DNA of 64,000 bases from Clytia hemisphaerica (lineage: Eukaryota > Cnidaria > Hydrozoa > Leptothecata > Clytiidae), in the NCBI GenBank assembly GCA_902728285.1, contig CACVBU010000956.1, positions 849,457 through 913,456 on the forward strand. Direction: 5' to 3'. Below the pieces are notes generated by a model. That model made no database searches. It saw nothing but the letters and a program-made list of their open reading frames with translations, and had not been told where the DNA came from. Both the position numbers and the translations under genes were made by a program. Below, piece by piece: positions 11,271 to 23,252 of the stretch (its first letter is position 1; every line of letters starts with the position of its first letter).

Positions 11271-11861
11271 CACTTATTTCTACCATATGTGTAGATATGT
11301 AAACATCCGTAAATCTACCATATGTGTAGATATTAGAATCCGTAAATCTACCATATGTGTAGATATCGTAAATCTACCATATGTGTAGATACGGTAAATG
11401 CTTAACATAAAGACTTATGCGCATGCGTAATAGGGGTGGTACAGTCACTTTTTGGTCGGGGTTGTGGAGGGCAAAATATGTCGTTTCGTTCTTTGATAGT
11501 TAGGGTTAGGGTTTGAAATATGTCGTTCTTTGGATAGTTAGGGTTAAGGTTTGTCATCGTTCTTTTTGTTTCGTTCTTTGATAGTTAGGTTTAGGGTTTG
11601 AAATATGTCGTTCTTTGATAATTAGGGTTAAGGTTTGTCGTTCTTTTTGTCGCTTTTTAATAGTTATTTGTCGTTCTTTTTAGATTGTCTGGATAGTATT
11701 TACCGTAACTACCAATATGGTAGATTTATGGATTTTTACATATCTACACATATGGTAGATTTACGATATCTACGCATATGGTAGATTTACGGATTCTAAT
11801 ATCTACACATATGGTAGATTTACGGATGTTTACATATCTACACATATGGTAGAAATAAGTG
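11271..11861. mobile_element. Foldback element with CATATGTGTAGATA sub-repeats
   Basis: The two ends are long inverted repeats of about 130-145 bases, starting CACTTATTTCTACCATATG and closing with the reverse complement. Each arm holds four copies of ACCATATGTGTAGATA separated by CCGTAAATCT-type spacers. The centre (about 11480-11640) has repeated GTTAGGGTTAGGG/AAGGTTTGTCGTTCTTT units resembling telomere repeats. No coding capacity. It sits in an intron of the relic gene and should be able to form a large stem-loop. Confidence 0.85.
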
Positions 11862-11920
11862 CGAGATTGGCCTGGAATCTTTCATGATAGAGACAAAATT
11901 TAGACCCTATCTTTTTTTAG

Positions 11921-13174
11921 CTGAAATCACTCCCGTTCAAAAACCTGGGAAGAGCTGGAAAAAGACCAACGCTCCAGATCGCGATTGGGATCAAAGCCGA
12001 ACGTATGATGTGACACCGATGACACATCTATTTCTAGAAACACGGAAGGTACCAAAAGCTTTTTAATGCAATGATAAACCCAATGATAAATCATAAAAGA
12101 ATACAGTAAATCGAGGGCTAATTTCTTTGCAAAAAAACAACGAATGCAGTGTAAATCTAAATCCAGCGGGGATCTGATGAAGAAGCTCAAGACCAATAAA
12201 GTAATCTTATGCTTGATTGGCTAACATTTCAATCTTTTTGTTAACAGAGCGAAATATCAAAACAGCTCGTAAAGTTTAGTGCTTGGAGATAAGATGACCT
12301 TTATTATATTTCAGGAATTTAATTTGACAATTTTCTTTTTTTTTTTCAGCATAAAATTAACAAGCTAGTAATCGGTCAAGAAAAGAAGGAGACAGCTACC
12401 ATCACGCGTGGAGGAAAAGGCTTAACTTTGCTCAACCCCAGTTACTTCGAAGCTGATACGACCTTCCGAAGATTCAATGAAATATTTCTTATTTTAAAAG
12501 ATCCTGCACTAGAACATATATTTCAAAAGGGTACAGCAGCAACAAGAAGACTTATACCGAAACTTGGATTTCTCGTTGATAATGGTCCAGGAGAAGCGCC
12601 CAGTAGTCCTCTTGTCCAAATTCTTCTTGTTAGACTTCTGACTATCTTGATCTCGATGTTGTTGCTCAATTGTCATACGCTTAATATCACAGTAAATTAA
12701 ATCCTGTTGAGCGTGTCCATGCAGTGGAAAACGAACGCATAGGACGACATGGTCCTTTCAACTCCAGGTAAAAGTGTATTTTAATTCAAAAGAAATATAC
12801 AAAGCTTTTCTAATATTTAACAAGAAAGCCTAAGTGGCGTCAAGGCCCAGCAGTGTTAGTAGTGTCACCATATTTTCCATAGTTGCCGAATATTTTATCT
12901 GGGATGTACAGTAGGTTCATTTTGTTTTTGAGGAAGGAAAAGTTTTAAAAGTTTTTTATACACTGTCTATCTGTTCAATTGTAGACAAATCCATTCTGAC
13001 GCGGAGATTGGAGATGAAAAACATTGTGCGAACATAAAAGCAATGACTAATGATCTCATTTCGATCTCTTTCTGAAGATGCAAAGCAAGAGTGTGAATGG
13101 ACCTACGAAACCAAGGACAATGCCCTTCATAAAGAAATGAAAATCTTATGGAATGCCAAATCTTTATCAAGAAG
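11921..13174 (+). pseudogene. Relic gene, DDE-like core exons
   Basis: Three exons: 11921-12048 (TPVQKPGKSWKKTNAPDRDW, TPMTHLFLE), 12350-12767 (GKGLTLLNPSYFEADTTF, KLGFLVDNGPGEAPSSPLVQ) and 12985-13174 (QIHSDAEIGDEKHCAN). The middle exon shifts frame near 12650; in the new frame the text continues LDLDVVAQLSYA, stop, YHSKLNPVERVHAVENERIG. VDNGP and NPVERVHA fit the second aspartate and the glutamate of a DDE transposase or integrase fold. The third exon shifts frame near 13070 before EDAKQECEWTYETKDNAL. Splice sites are otherwise good. The lesions show this copy cannot make the protein. Confidence 0.7.
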
Positions 13175-13629
13175 GTGAGCAAATTAATGGAACTCGATTT
13201 ACTTCAATGCTGAAAAGTTATCGATTTTGATTTTTGTCATGTAGGTTTTCTTTCCAGTCAATCAAACTTTCTTTAAATACCACTCAGTGTCATTCGTCTA
13301 CTTCCAGCTAAATAAGAATGGTTAGTAGACGGGTTCTCAATGTAAGAGCAGCATTTCCTTCTACTAGGTTTTTCTTGCTTCTTATTGGGATTTTGTATCA
13401 TTTGCCTATGATAATAGGTACATTGATGATTACAATCTCGCATTTCGATTAAAACAAATTGGTCAAACAAATACATATGTGTCATTTACAGTATTTCGAT
13501 GTAGAAATGTGGATGTTTTCAAGCCGAAGAAATGGGAACGTTATAAAATATTGATACTGTGACAGTAATTTAATAATTCCAAAATATTTTCATTTCATTG
13601 GGACGCATTAGGAAAATACAAACTTTAAC

Positions 13630-13990
13630 AATTTGAGTTATTGTTTTTCCTTGTAAAGTACAAGAGGTTGAACGTTCATTTTCCTTTTAAAATACAAGAA
13701 ATTTAGCTAGTCAATTTTCCTTTCAAAATACAAAAAGTTGGAGTTTTTAAAATACAACAGGCTGAGAAGTTAATTTTCCTTTAAAAGACAAGAATTTGAG
13801 CAAATGGCTTTTCCTTTTAAATAAAAGTACTTGGAGCTGTTTATTTCCCTTTTCAACCACAAAAAGATGAGCTGATGATTTTTCCTTTTGAAATACAAGA
13901 ACTTGAATTAATTATTTTTCCTTTTAAAATACAACAGATTTAGTTGTCGATTTTCCTTTTAAAATACAAGAAGTTGAGCAGATATTTTTC
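13630..13990. repeat. Intronic minisatellite, ~45-50-base units
   Basis: About eight diverged units with core TTTTCCTTTTAAAATACAAG followed by A(A/C)TTGAGC-like sequence. It lies in the intron between the core and C-terminal exons of the relic gene. Confidence 0.7.
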
Positions 13991-14201
13991 CTCTCTCAAA
14001 TTCACTTAGAGCTTTTGACTCTCCTTGGAGAATGCATAAAATCAAGCTATCAACTAACGCCAAACTTGTTATTTTTCTTAACGAGTACAAAAATGAACCG
14101 ATTAGGTTTCCTTGGAAACAACTAGAACTAATAAAAAACAACTAAGTAATTGATATTTATTCTCACTAAATGATCGCTTTTTGATTTGTTTTACGTTTTA
14201 G

Positions 14202-15653
14202 AGAGGATGGCGAGTTTCGAGGAAACATTGTGCCAAGATATGAATTGCAACCTATTCCTGATTTCTTGCGTTGGTTCGAGACAGAAGAGCTGCATTATCT
14301 TTCTCATATACGAGCTAAAGAAGTAGTGGATGCAATTCAAGATCTCTCCTTGAAAAGCGATCTTTTCCTTCCATCAAGACTTTTAAACACGATGCTATGC
14401 ATAACCGAAGAAGTAAGTGTTTGATAAATGAATAGTACAAATAGTCATATGATAGTATTCAAAATCTTTATAAATTCGGTTCCAAGACGAAATTTCATTA
14501 TTTTATTGCCACCGCAGGGAGGAATCACTCCCTTGACACATTTGTTAGCATTAAAAAGAATTTTGTCTCAGATGAGAGGTCACTCTTAACAAAAATTACT
14601 GTAGGGCTAAGATCATTCCTTTTGAACGCAAATTCAACTCTATGTGTTCGTTTTGCTGCGGTGACACCTTAATGAAAGTTATGGCTAGTTACTAGCTTTA
14701 TTGGAGACAGTACCTTTTAGATGCAAGTTTAGTTCACATGGAGTGTGGAGGTTAGTGAACTTTCACAAGCTCAACTAGCTTTGTCTGATAAAATGAATGT
14801 AGTCAAAATTTGATGTGGTTTGTTTTAACGTCGTTGTTTTGATTTTATCTAGATCCCTGATGATGTGTTACATTCACTGGCAATTCTATGTTGCACACCG
14901 ATAGAAGATGTTAAACTCAAAATCCAAGAGGCAAAGGCTAAACAAGACAAAATCATTGAGGAAGGTAAAGAAAATGAAAGATACCGGGCTCACTGTCTAT
15001 ACAAGAAGAAGAAGATTGAGCTAGAGGAGGAATGTAAGAAGCAAAACCTAGACTTCAAAAACAAAAAGAAACGCGAACTAGTGAAACTCCTATTGAAAGG
15101 CCAAGAACTACCAGAATATGTAACCAAGAAAATTTCCAACATACCCTCAACTCTCTCAGCAATTTCCAGCCTACCAGTCGCAGACCTCCGATGCATTTTG
15201 GCTGAAAATGGTTCGCCGACTATTGGAGTAAAGGATGAGCTTGCGTTGCGTGTCTACTTAAAGAAATCACATAAAGAAGATTTCATCTACCGAACAGAGG
15301 CTACCCACATCCTTGAAATCATCAAACTAGCCCAAAATGTTATTCAACAGCAAGAGAAGATCCTTCTTTTAGGTGGTAGTCTTGACACAGTCACTAAGAG
15401 AAAATATGACACAACAACAAGACGAGCCATCTTAAAAAAACAAAAAGATGTCGCTCTAGAAGCGGTTTTCAAACCATTGGAAATCTTTACAAAGTTGTTT
15501 TTAGATCCCCGTCTACGAACTGAACCAATGGACGTAGAAAATCAAGAACTTTCTCCTGACGGGGATGGAAATACGTACGAAAGATTTTTTAATATTGGTG
15601 CGAAAATCAAAGTTTTTTGGGAAAAAGAAGCTGTTAAAGAATTGGGATGGCGT
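14202..15653 (+). pseudogene. Relic gene, SAP-like and C-terminal exons up to P insertion
   Basis: Exon 14202-14412 encodes RYELQPIPDFLRWFETEELH and DLFLPSRLLNTML and joins the previous exon in phase. Exon 14853 onward encodes a lysine-rich helix (EECKKQNLDFKNKKKRELVK, SAP-like), a second similar helix pair (LPVADLRCILAENGSPTIGV then KDELALRV), a linker, then IGAKIKVFWEKEAVKELGWR. SAP repeats bind DNA; the last part begins a Tudor/chromo-like barrel. Here the P element interrupts the codons, and the frame beyond 15653 is transposon sequence. The intron 14413-14852 holds nothing else recognised. Confidence 0.72.
15646..15653. repeat. P-element target-site duplication, left
   Basis: GATGGCGT immediately before the left terminal repeat, repeated at 24854-24861 after the right one. 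If the terminal repeats are taken as fully symmetric the duplication is ATGGCGT (7 bases), with the extra G shared with the element end. Confidence 0.9.
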
Positions 15654-15698
15654 CATAGACTAAAGAAAAATTCCATAGACGGGAAACGAACAATAGGC
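15654..15698 (+). repeat. P-element left terminal inverted repeat
   Basis: 45 bases, exact reverse complement of 24810-24854. The first bases are CATAGACTAAAG, and the inner end is CAATAGGC. Confidence 0.93.
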
Positions 15699-15730
15699 TT
15701 TTGTTTTAACTTATTCAATTTGAAAACGCT

Positions 15731-15920
15731 CGTACCCAGACCTGATGGAGGGGAAGCGACTTTCAAAATGGCGGATACGTAAGCTGAAAACTTGTTGGAA
15801 AAATGAAACTGAGCTTGAAAACATTGGGTTTCTACTTAAAATAATGAGGATTTTTTAATGAATCATTTAATTTAAATTATTTTACAGCTGAAATAAAAAA
15901 ATAAATGAAATATTTACGTA
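15731..15920 (+). promoter_or_regulatory. Subterminal arm, probable transposase 5' leader
   Basis: The left subterminal repeat (CGTACCCAGACCT...TTCAAAATGGCGGA) is the mirror of the region that encodes the start of the minus-strand gene at the other end. A donor-like AC|GTAAGC at about 15779 and an acceptor (TATTTTACAG, ending about 15888) suggest a 5' untranslated intron upstream of the transposase ATG. That this arm acts as a promoter is inference. Confidence 0.4.
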
Positions 15921-18900
15921 ATGACTGGGTCAAATTGTTCTATTGTGGGTTGTACCACTAACAGGAACACTCACAAGGACCTCTCAATATTTCGTTTACC
16001 AAGTTTGAAGACTGAAAATCCAAGACGATTGAGTTGGAGAAAAGAGTGGTTACATATCATCTTAAAGGACCGTGTTTTAGATAATAAACTCCAAAAACAG
16101 ATTGATAAAAACAATGTTTATGTTTGTGAAAAGCACTTCAAAGTGGAAGACTTGTTACAATGTAAGTAAAAAATACAATTCTATTTTCTTACTTTACAAT
16201 TATAATGACAATGCTAAGAATATAAGAATTGCTTTTGGCCAATTATGGAACAGTTCCACTTTCTATATTTCCTAGGGTCAAGTTAAACAGGGTTCGAATT
16301 GTTAAACATTTTAAGATAAAACCAGCTATAACAGCCTATAATAATGAATAAAATTATATTTACTTTATCAATTACACGTACTCTTGGATAGAGCTGATTT
16401 CACTAAACCTTTGCCCATCAAAATGAGAAAAAAGTGTCATTTCGGTGGTTTGATTATAAAGCTTTTAATCAATCTTTCAGATGCAGCCAAAAAAGAAGTA
16501 CGAGAATTCTGCTTGCCGACTGAAAATCTTCCGAAGAAGCACCTTGATCTACATGAAGTATCAAGACCAACATCAAGCATCGAAAAAAGAGAAATTTTTC
16601 AACAAAAGAAAGCAAAACACGATATTCCAAAACCAAATTGCTACAAAGGCTTCAAAGACTTTTTAGATAGAATTCAGAGGCTAAGTCTCAAAGGATGGAC
16701 TATTGTTAACAATCATCTTGGATTTGTGGAAATCAGAAAGAATTTACCTGAATACCTTGGTCCAAAATTTCAAATTTTTGTGAAAGAAGATCTGACTTTC
16801 AGACTTCGAATCCATGGCTGGATGTTGTCTTTGGAATCTGAGTTTATGAAAACCTACAATTCAATGCAGAGCGTAACTTTGAGTTATTTGATCACTATTT
16901 TGGAAAAATACCAACTTTGTCAAGGTAAATAAATCAGCATTTTTTGTTTTGCATAAATTTGCTCTCATCAGCCAACAGTGTTTACATTTTTTTTGTAAAA
17001 TCAGAAATGAACATTCTGATGATAGTTATTTTGAATCATCTTTTTAATTTGAGGTACAGTTTTATTTTACCCTCCAATGGCTTACATTTGCTGTCAATTT
17101 GAACAGTAATATTTCATTTTGTATTGCATATGTCGGATTTAGAACCTGGGGGTCGATATTAGAGCATCTTACGGTATAGACAATTCTATGATGTTGAGGT
17201 GATGAAAGTTTTCCTCAGTCATATTTCATGTCACATTGACTTCATTCACTGGGACGTACACGTGCCAAATTGGTTAATGCAAATATGTTTTTAATTTTTT
17301 TTCAATAGCTGTAGATCTGGTTGAATTCAAAGAGGCAGTCAACTTGCAACATCACATGGTACAAAAAGCATTTGATTTCAGAGATAATCCACCAGAGAAT
17401 TTAGAAACTCCTCTTCACCAAGAAGAATATTTGCGTTCAATGCAATGTCAGATCCTTATCGAAAACGCTGGTAAATGTACACAGTGTCATAAAATGGAAA
17501 TCAAACTTCGTAGTCAACTTAACACCAAGAAAAATTCTTTAAAATCACCGTTGCATCCAAATGCACCTTTGTCATTTGTTTCTCCAGACAAACTCGTTGA
17601 AACTGTCAAACTTCAAAGAGTTGAAAACAAAGCTTTAATGAAAGAAACAAAAATACTCAGAGAACGATTAGAAGCAGCAATTGAAAAAAACTCTATGGAT
17701 GTCACTGATGATTTGAACAATGACTTGATAGATATTTTTAAAGGCATCCCCGAAGATAAAGTGCCACCATTTATGCGTCTTTTCTGGGAGGAGCAGCAAA
17801 AGTACATTCGAGCAAAAACTAAATCACAGATTCGTTACCACCCTGCCATCATTAAGTTTTGTCTCTCAATCGCATCTAAATCACCAGCTGCCTATGAGCA
17901 ACTCCGCTTAAATGACAAGGATGGGACAGGTGTCATGGTGCTTCCAAGTCAAAGAACTTTGAGGGATTACAGAAATTATAGCCGAAGCAAGGTATGCTCT
18001 TCTTTTCTTTCACCTTTTTAAGAAATCCTCTTGTTTTGCAAATTTCGGTAAAAGCTGGAATAATTTTTTAATTTTTTAATTTTCTTTTGAAGACTTTTGA
18101 TATGAAAATGCAGTGATAAATCTGAATCCAGAATTTGTTTTTTCAAAATACGATGATGACAGACTTGCTTTTGAATCATCCATGTCTATGCAGTGAAGGG
18201 GGAAGAGGGTCTATTGTTTTAAATAACTTACTATTATTCTTTGTGTACAAGGGGGGGGGGTCAATTATTTGGAAAATTTTTGTGTTGCTATGTGGATGAT
18301 CCCTTTAAGAAAAGGCATATGAAAATATCTTTAAAATTTGGATATGACGGACAGCATAGTTTATCAAGACATGTTTAAAAATTTTGAATTTTTCAAAATC
18401 AATTAAGATTTTTAACTTTTGTTTTATAGGATTCAATCCTGAAGTTATTCAAGACTTGATAGATAGGACCAAAGAATTCAGTGATCGAGAGAGATATGTT
18501 AATATTCTGATAGATGAGATGAAAATACAAGAGGATTTGGTCTGGAACAAACATACTGGAGAGTTGATTGGCTTTATTGATCTTGGTGATGATGAGCTCA
18601 ATGAGGGTCTGCTTGAAGACAAAACTAAACTAGCAACACACATCATGGTATTCATGGCCAAGAGCCTTATGAACCCCCTTTCGTTTGCCTTTGCTAACTT
18701 TGCTACTGATGGAGCATCCAGTGAACAAATTTTCTCTTTATTTTGGAAGGCAGTGAGTATCTTGGAGATCACATGTAACCTAAAAGTTGTTTCCACTGTT
18801 GCTGATGGGGCTTCAATTAACAGAAAATTCATGCAGATGAATAGGGTAAGATATTTAAAGTTAAAAAGTAGCACACTTTCTACCCTGATGATGGGTGGAC

Positions 18901-20910
18901 TTTTAGTGAGGATTTTTAATTTTTTTTTAGAAAAATTAGATTTTGAATTTTTTTAAAGAATTCAAGTTTTTCTTATTATAAATAAAAGAGCCTAGAAATT
19001 TATTGGAAAAAAAGAATATGAAAGTGGGAAATCTTTTAACATTATCTCCTACTTTTGTGTCTATTTTTTTAAGAGAGTACTTATGAGCATAATTAGCCAG
19101 TAATTGAGGCATTTTTGAAATAAGAATTATTTTTAGCCAGGATTTGATCGTTACTCAATTCTGATATATTGATGGTGAGAGAGTCAAGTATCACCTACAC
19201 ACTTGTATCTTAAAAGGTTATGAAGTGATATGCAATATTAACAAGCATTCAGTTGAAAAATGTCTGTTTAGGTATTCAACCCTCAAAAAATATTTAGTCA
19301 TTTGTGTACTAGAGGTTAACTACCAAGTGTCGGATAATTACCCTTTCGAGATTTATCAGTCATTGAAATTAATGCAAATTGGTTGGATTTATTGAATTGT
19401 CTTTCAATTTGCCTATGAACTTTTGAAAGCTTTGGAAAATTTATATTTTCCAGGTTGCAAATTCATAAAGTTATATTTCAAAAATCACCATGTAAAATAC
19501 ATGTAATTTACATGGTGATTTTTTTAATATAACTTTTAATACCGTAGTAATATAATATAACTGAAACTTTTAATTCATCTATTCAGGATTCAGACGGTAA
19601 AAATGGTTCAGAGTTGATTTACAAGGTCAAGAACATGTATTCAGAAGAAGAACGTTACATATTCTTTTTTGCCGATGTACCTCATCTCATCAAGACAGCA
19701 CGAAACTGCCTTTGGTCATCAGGCTCTGATTTTTCTCCAAGATTCATGTGGAACAATGGTAATTTAAGTTTTTATGTCATTAAGTTATTGGGGGATTTTT
19801 GCAACATCACATGGTGCAAAGTTATACGGGGATTCTTTTTGGAAAAAGGAAAGGTATTCAATAAGGGATGGGTAAATTTTAAAAGGGAGGGGGTACAGAT
19901 CTCTCTGCACACTATGAGGCTAACCTGGGTAAACCTGGATTTTTTCTTGCCAAGTGAACTAACAATCTAATCTAGTTGCTTGGTCTTTGCAAACCAACTT
20001 GGACAGTAGGAATTGTCCTTTAGAAATTGAAAAACTAAAAGTGTTAGTTATCCCTTACTCTTGATCTTTCCCTGATCAAATTGATGGTTCTGGAATACTG
20101 GCATAGTCAAACATTTGCTTTGGTACGTTTATATTTTTACCTCTTTTAACTTTTCTTTCAGGTTCTTACTTGCTTTGGCAGCACATTAAAACTATGTTTT
20201 ATGAAGACATGGACAATGGATTGAAGTTAATGCCAAAACTTACCACAGACCACATTCTTCTCAACTCCTACTCTAAAATGAGAGTTTACTTAGCTGCTGA
20301 AATTCTCAGTAATACAGTTGGAAACATGTTGTTGAAATTCGGTCCAGAAGAGGCTAAAGGAACTGCTGGATTCTGCTTACAAATGGATCAGTTTTTTGAT
20401 TGTTTTAACGTGCGAAATACCAAAGAACACAAAAAGACTGGAAAACCTTTTTTAGCTCCATATACCACAGTTGATCCTAAAAAGGATGAACGGTTTAGCT
20501 TTCTTGACAAATTTTTGAAATATCTAGATGATTGGAAAAAGAGTACAATGGAACGCCCTGGGGAATTTTCCCAAACCAACCGAAACAATATGTTTTTATC
20601 TTTACCAACATATAATGGTATCAAAATTAGCATCAGTTCCCTCAAAGAAATCATACCATTTTTACTTGACCAATGTGGATTTGACTATGTTCTAACAGAA
20701 AAGTTTTGCCAGGATGACATTGAAAATTACTTTGGGAAACAGAGGGCAATTGGTCGTTTTAAGGACAATCCAACTGCAAAAGATTCTATCTACAATGACA
20801 ATATAATAAAATCACAGTTTGACACACGACCGATTGCTGGTAATGTTAGAAAGGCTGAGTTTGATCCCAAAGATATACCAGACACTCCAATCAAAAAACG
20901 TAAATGTTAA
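15921..20910 (+). CDS. P-element transposase with THAP domain
   Basis: Exons read by eye: 15921-16161, 16394-16924, 17309-17991, 18430-18845, 19587-19758, 20162-20910, about 930 residues, near THAP9 size. Exon 1 is a THAP zinc finger: C2CH with NCSIVGC near residue 4 and VCEKHF near 70, a conserved tryptophan, and a basic stretch. Exon 3 adds a coiled coil. Later exons carry the RNase-H-like core: ILIDEMKI gives a first acidic residue, FADVPHLIKTARN the second, and DDIENYFGKQRAIGR the glutamate, all typical of P transposases. It cuts and joins the element's inverted repeats. The phase between exons 3 and 4 is off by one base, so a microexon, another splice site or a lesion is possible; the others fit. 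The start is the ATG at the THAP domain. Confidence 0.88.
19469..19539. repeat. Intronic hairpin
   Basis: AAATCACCATGTAAA and TTTACATGGTGATTT are perfect complements around a 10-base loop, extended outward by AAAGTTATAT/ATATAACTTT. It lies in the transposase intron 18846-19586, which otherwise shows nothing. Confidence 0.8.
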
Positions 20911-21252
20911 AAATGCTGTATGTAGTACAGTATCGAAGATAAGAGATATTTAATTAAGACTTTGGTTATAGAGGATCCTAATAGATAAAATCTACTACTC
21001 TTTTGTGCTTAATTGTAGGGGTAGGTGGGACAAGTGGGGAGGGGTTAGTGGGTACTCCAGGTGAAAATCAACAAAATGGGGGGGATAATAAATCATATAA
21101 ATTTTTTCCATATTTTCATCCCCAAAATCACTTTATATTGCAATGACCCCCATTTTATGACTTTTTTTCTAGGGAAAATCACTAAAATCCCCCTGCTTAT
21201 TCAAAAGAGAAGGAAAATTTGAAAAATTGCAAGTTGACGCTCCCTAAAAAAA

Positions 21253-21556
21253 GAGTACTCTTAGGTGCCATGCCAAATAAACGCCCCCTCCCCCCGCTTG
21301 TTAATTTTTTGATTTTTTTCCAACCCCCTGGACGTTATTAGGACCCCCCCCCCCGTTTATTAATTTTTTTAAAAATTCCCAGCTCCCAAAAGGAAAGTTT
21401 CTTGTTTTACTCTAAAAAGCCTAAATTTAGTCTATTTTGACCCTTTTTAGGATTTTTAATAGTCCATTTCCAACCCCCCGGTAATTAGGCCCCCCCCGTT
21501 TATTTAATTTAAAACCCCCCCCCCCCCGTTTATTCAGCACCTACGCTAAGAGTACT
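21253..21556. mobile_element. G/C-run palindromic MITE, copy 1
   Basis: Ends AGTACTCTTAGGTGCC and GCACCTACGCTAAGAGTACT are inverted repeats. The interior has three runs of C (up to about 14) each before GTTTATT(T/A)AATTTT. The same architecture recurs at 27672, 46194 and 47439. Non-coding. Confidence 0.75.
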
Positions 21557-23252
21557 GTAGCTATTTAAAATTCATTTTAGAGTTTTAGCTAAAAGTCTTC
21601 AAATATTTTTCTGAATTTTGATTGGACTGGATTTAGGTCAGAAGGCCTCATAAGCTTTTCTTGTTCAAATTTTAAACCACTTTTTCATTACATAGCTAGA
21701 TATTCAATTGTTACAGGCTATTCTCTAACTCAAAAGATCTGGAGCAACTTTTAGAGTCTACATTTATTATCCTTTTTTTTAAACTCACATTTTATAAAAT
21801 ATTACGTTGTAATCAGAAATGAAAAAAACTGTAATAGTATTTCATATCTTTTGAGATTACTTTATTGTGTAACATTTTTGTAAATTATTATCTTACCTGA
21901 TGTAGTTTCAGTGAAAAAAAGAAAATTGAGATCATAAATTATCATGATACTTTTGTCTTAATTTCCTCCACATACGAAAAAGTGAAAAGTGCATAATTCT
22001 CATAAAATTTTGAAATGTCTAAAATTCTCAACATCTAAGGTGTCTTTTATTTTACAGACGAAATTGAAACTAAAATACCTCGGCTAGAATTTTATTTAGT
22101 TGAATTTTTGGATCAATTTTCACGAACTTGATCAATAAAAATTAAATTTCGAAGAAACGCTTTAAATCTGATAAAAGATCCTGATATCGGAAATGCGGTC
22201 ATTTTCAAAACGTTGACTCTCGAAATTTAATCGGGTTCAAGTATACTATTTTTGGCAGTCAGACATTTGTATTTTCGTCTAATCCCACAGGGTTTCTTTC
22301 GGAGTAAAGTTACTAGGAGGAAAAAAATATAGTTTGTTCATTTTTATTCAAAAGAATGATAAAATCATGACTAGAAACAAAGCATAAAATTTTTGAATAA
22401 AATGAAATGAATAAATCATCAATAATAACACAACCGATAAATCAGTGATAACACAATAATTCAAAAATTCTTGACCAAAATATTTGCCTAAAAAACGCTT
22501 TATAAATTAACATAATATAAAGAATATGGGGAATTTAGGCATTTGAAAGAAATAAAAATTGTACAACTTTCACAGTAAAGCCATAGAATTTGGTTTTTAC
22601 TTTGAAGACTAATGGTATCAAGTTTTCCCCATTGTGTACTTTGGCATCTGCTTAGTACTCAAAATACCAAACATATGACGAAGAACTACTTAACTTTCCA
22701 GAAAGCTGTTTATCATTTGAGTTGATTTGACCAATCAGACAGTTGGATTTTACAATTTCAAAATAAAAAATAACAAATCGACCAATCAGATCAATCAGAA
22801 TGATAAACGGCTTTCTGGAAAGTTAGGCAGTTCTAAGATTCCTTCAGTGAAAATTTTAAAAGGAAACATATGGAAAATACATTGGCAGCATAAAATAAAT
22901 TACTTTAAATATAATAAATTCATGTAATTACAACTTTTGTTTTTTGTGGTAAATAAAAAAATATACAAGAAACTATAAAAACAGAAAAAGCTTTTGAATC
23001 AGAATGAAAAATTCAAGTTATAAAAACCTTGGTGAAAAGCATAATAAACAGCAACAGTAACTCTGTAAAAAGAAATTTGGCTTGTCCAAATTGTAAAATC
23101 ATTTCATACAATATAATGCAAATGAAAAAGTCCAACATTATTATCAAAAATGCAGATACATTATTATAGTATAGACCTCAAGACAAGTTAAAACAAACCA
23201 ATACAAAATGAAATATATGTATATTATTATATAATTATTGTTATAAATATAT
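21557..23252. other. P-element spacer between the two genes
   Basis: AT-rich. Apart from the palindromic repeat at 22680-22836 I see no coding or RNA feature. The two genes converge here. Confidence 0.6.
22680..22836. mobile_element. Short palindromic repeat
   Basis: Arms of about 60 bases (22680-22740 and 22778-22836) are inverted copies: CTTTCCAGAAAGCTGTTTAT on the left against ATAAACGGCTTTCTGGAAAG on the right, also GACCAATCAGA in both. Probably a small MITE inside the P element's spacer. Confidence 0.75.

Noticed and set aside
11480..11640. Interstitial telomere or chromosome-end scar
   Set aside because: TTAGGG-like units are few, interrupted by other sequence, and enclosed by the arms of a foldback element.
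15654..15782. C-terminal extension of the relic gene into HRLKKNSIDGKRTIG
   Set aside because: The same peptide appears at 24810-24850 on the other strand because it is the P element's terminal inverted repeat; the true continuation is at 24862.
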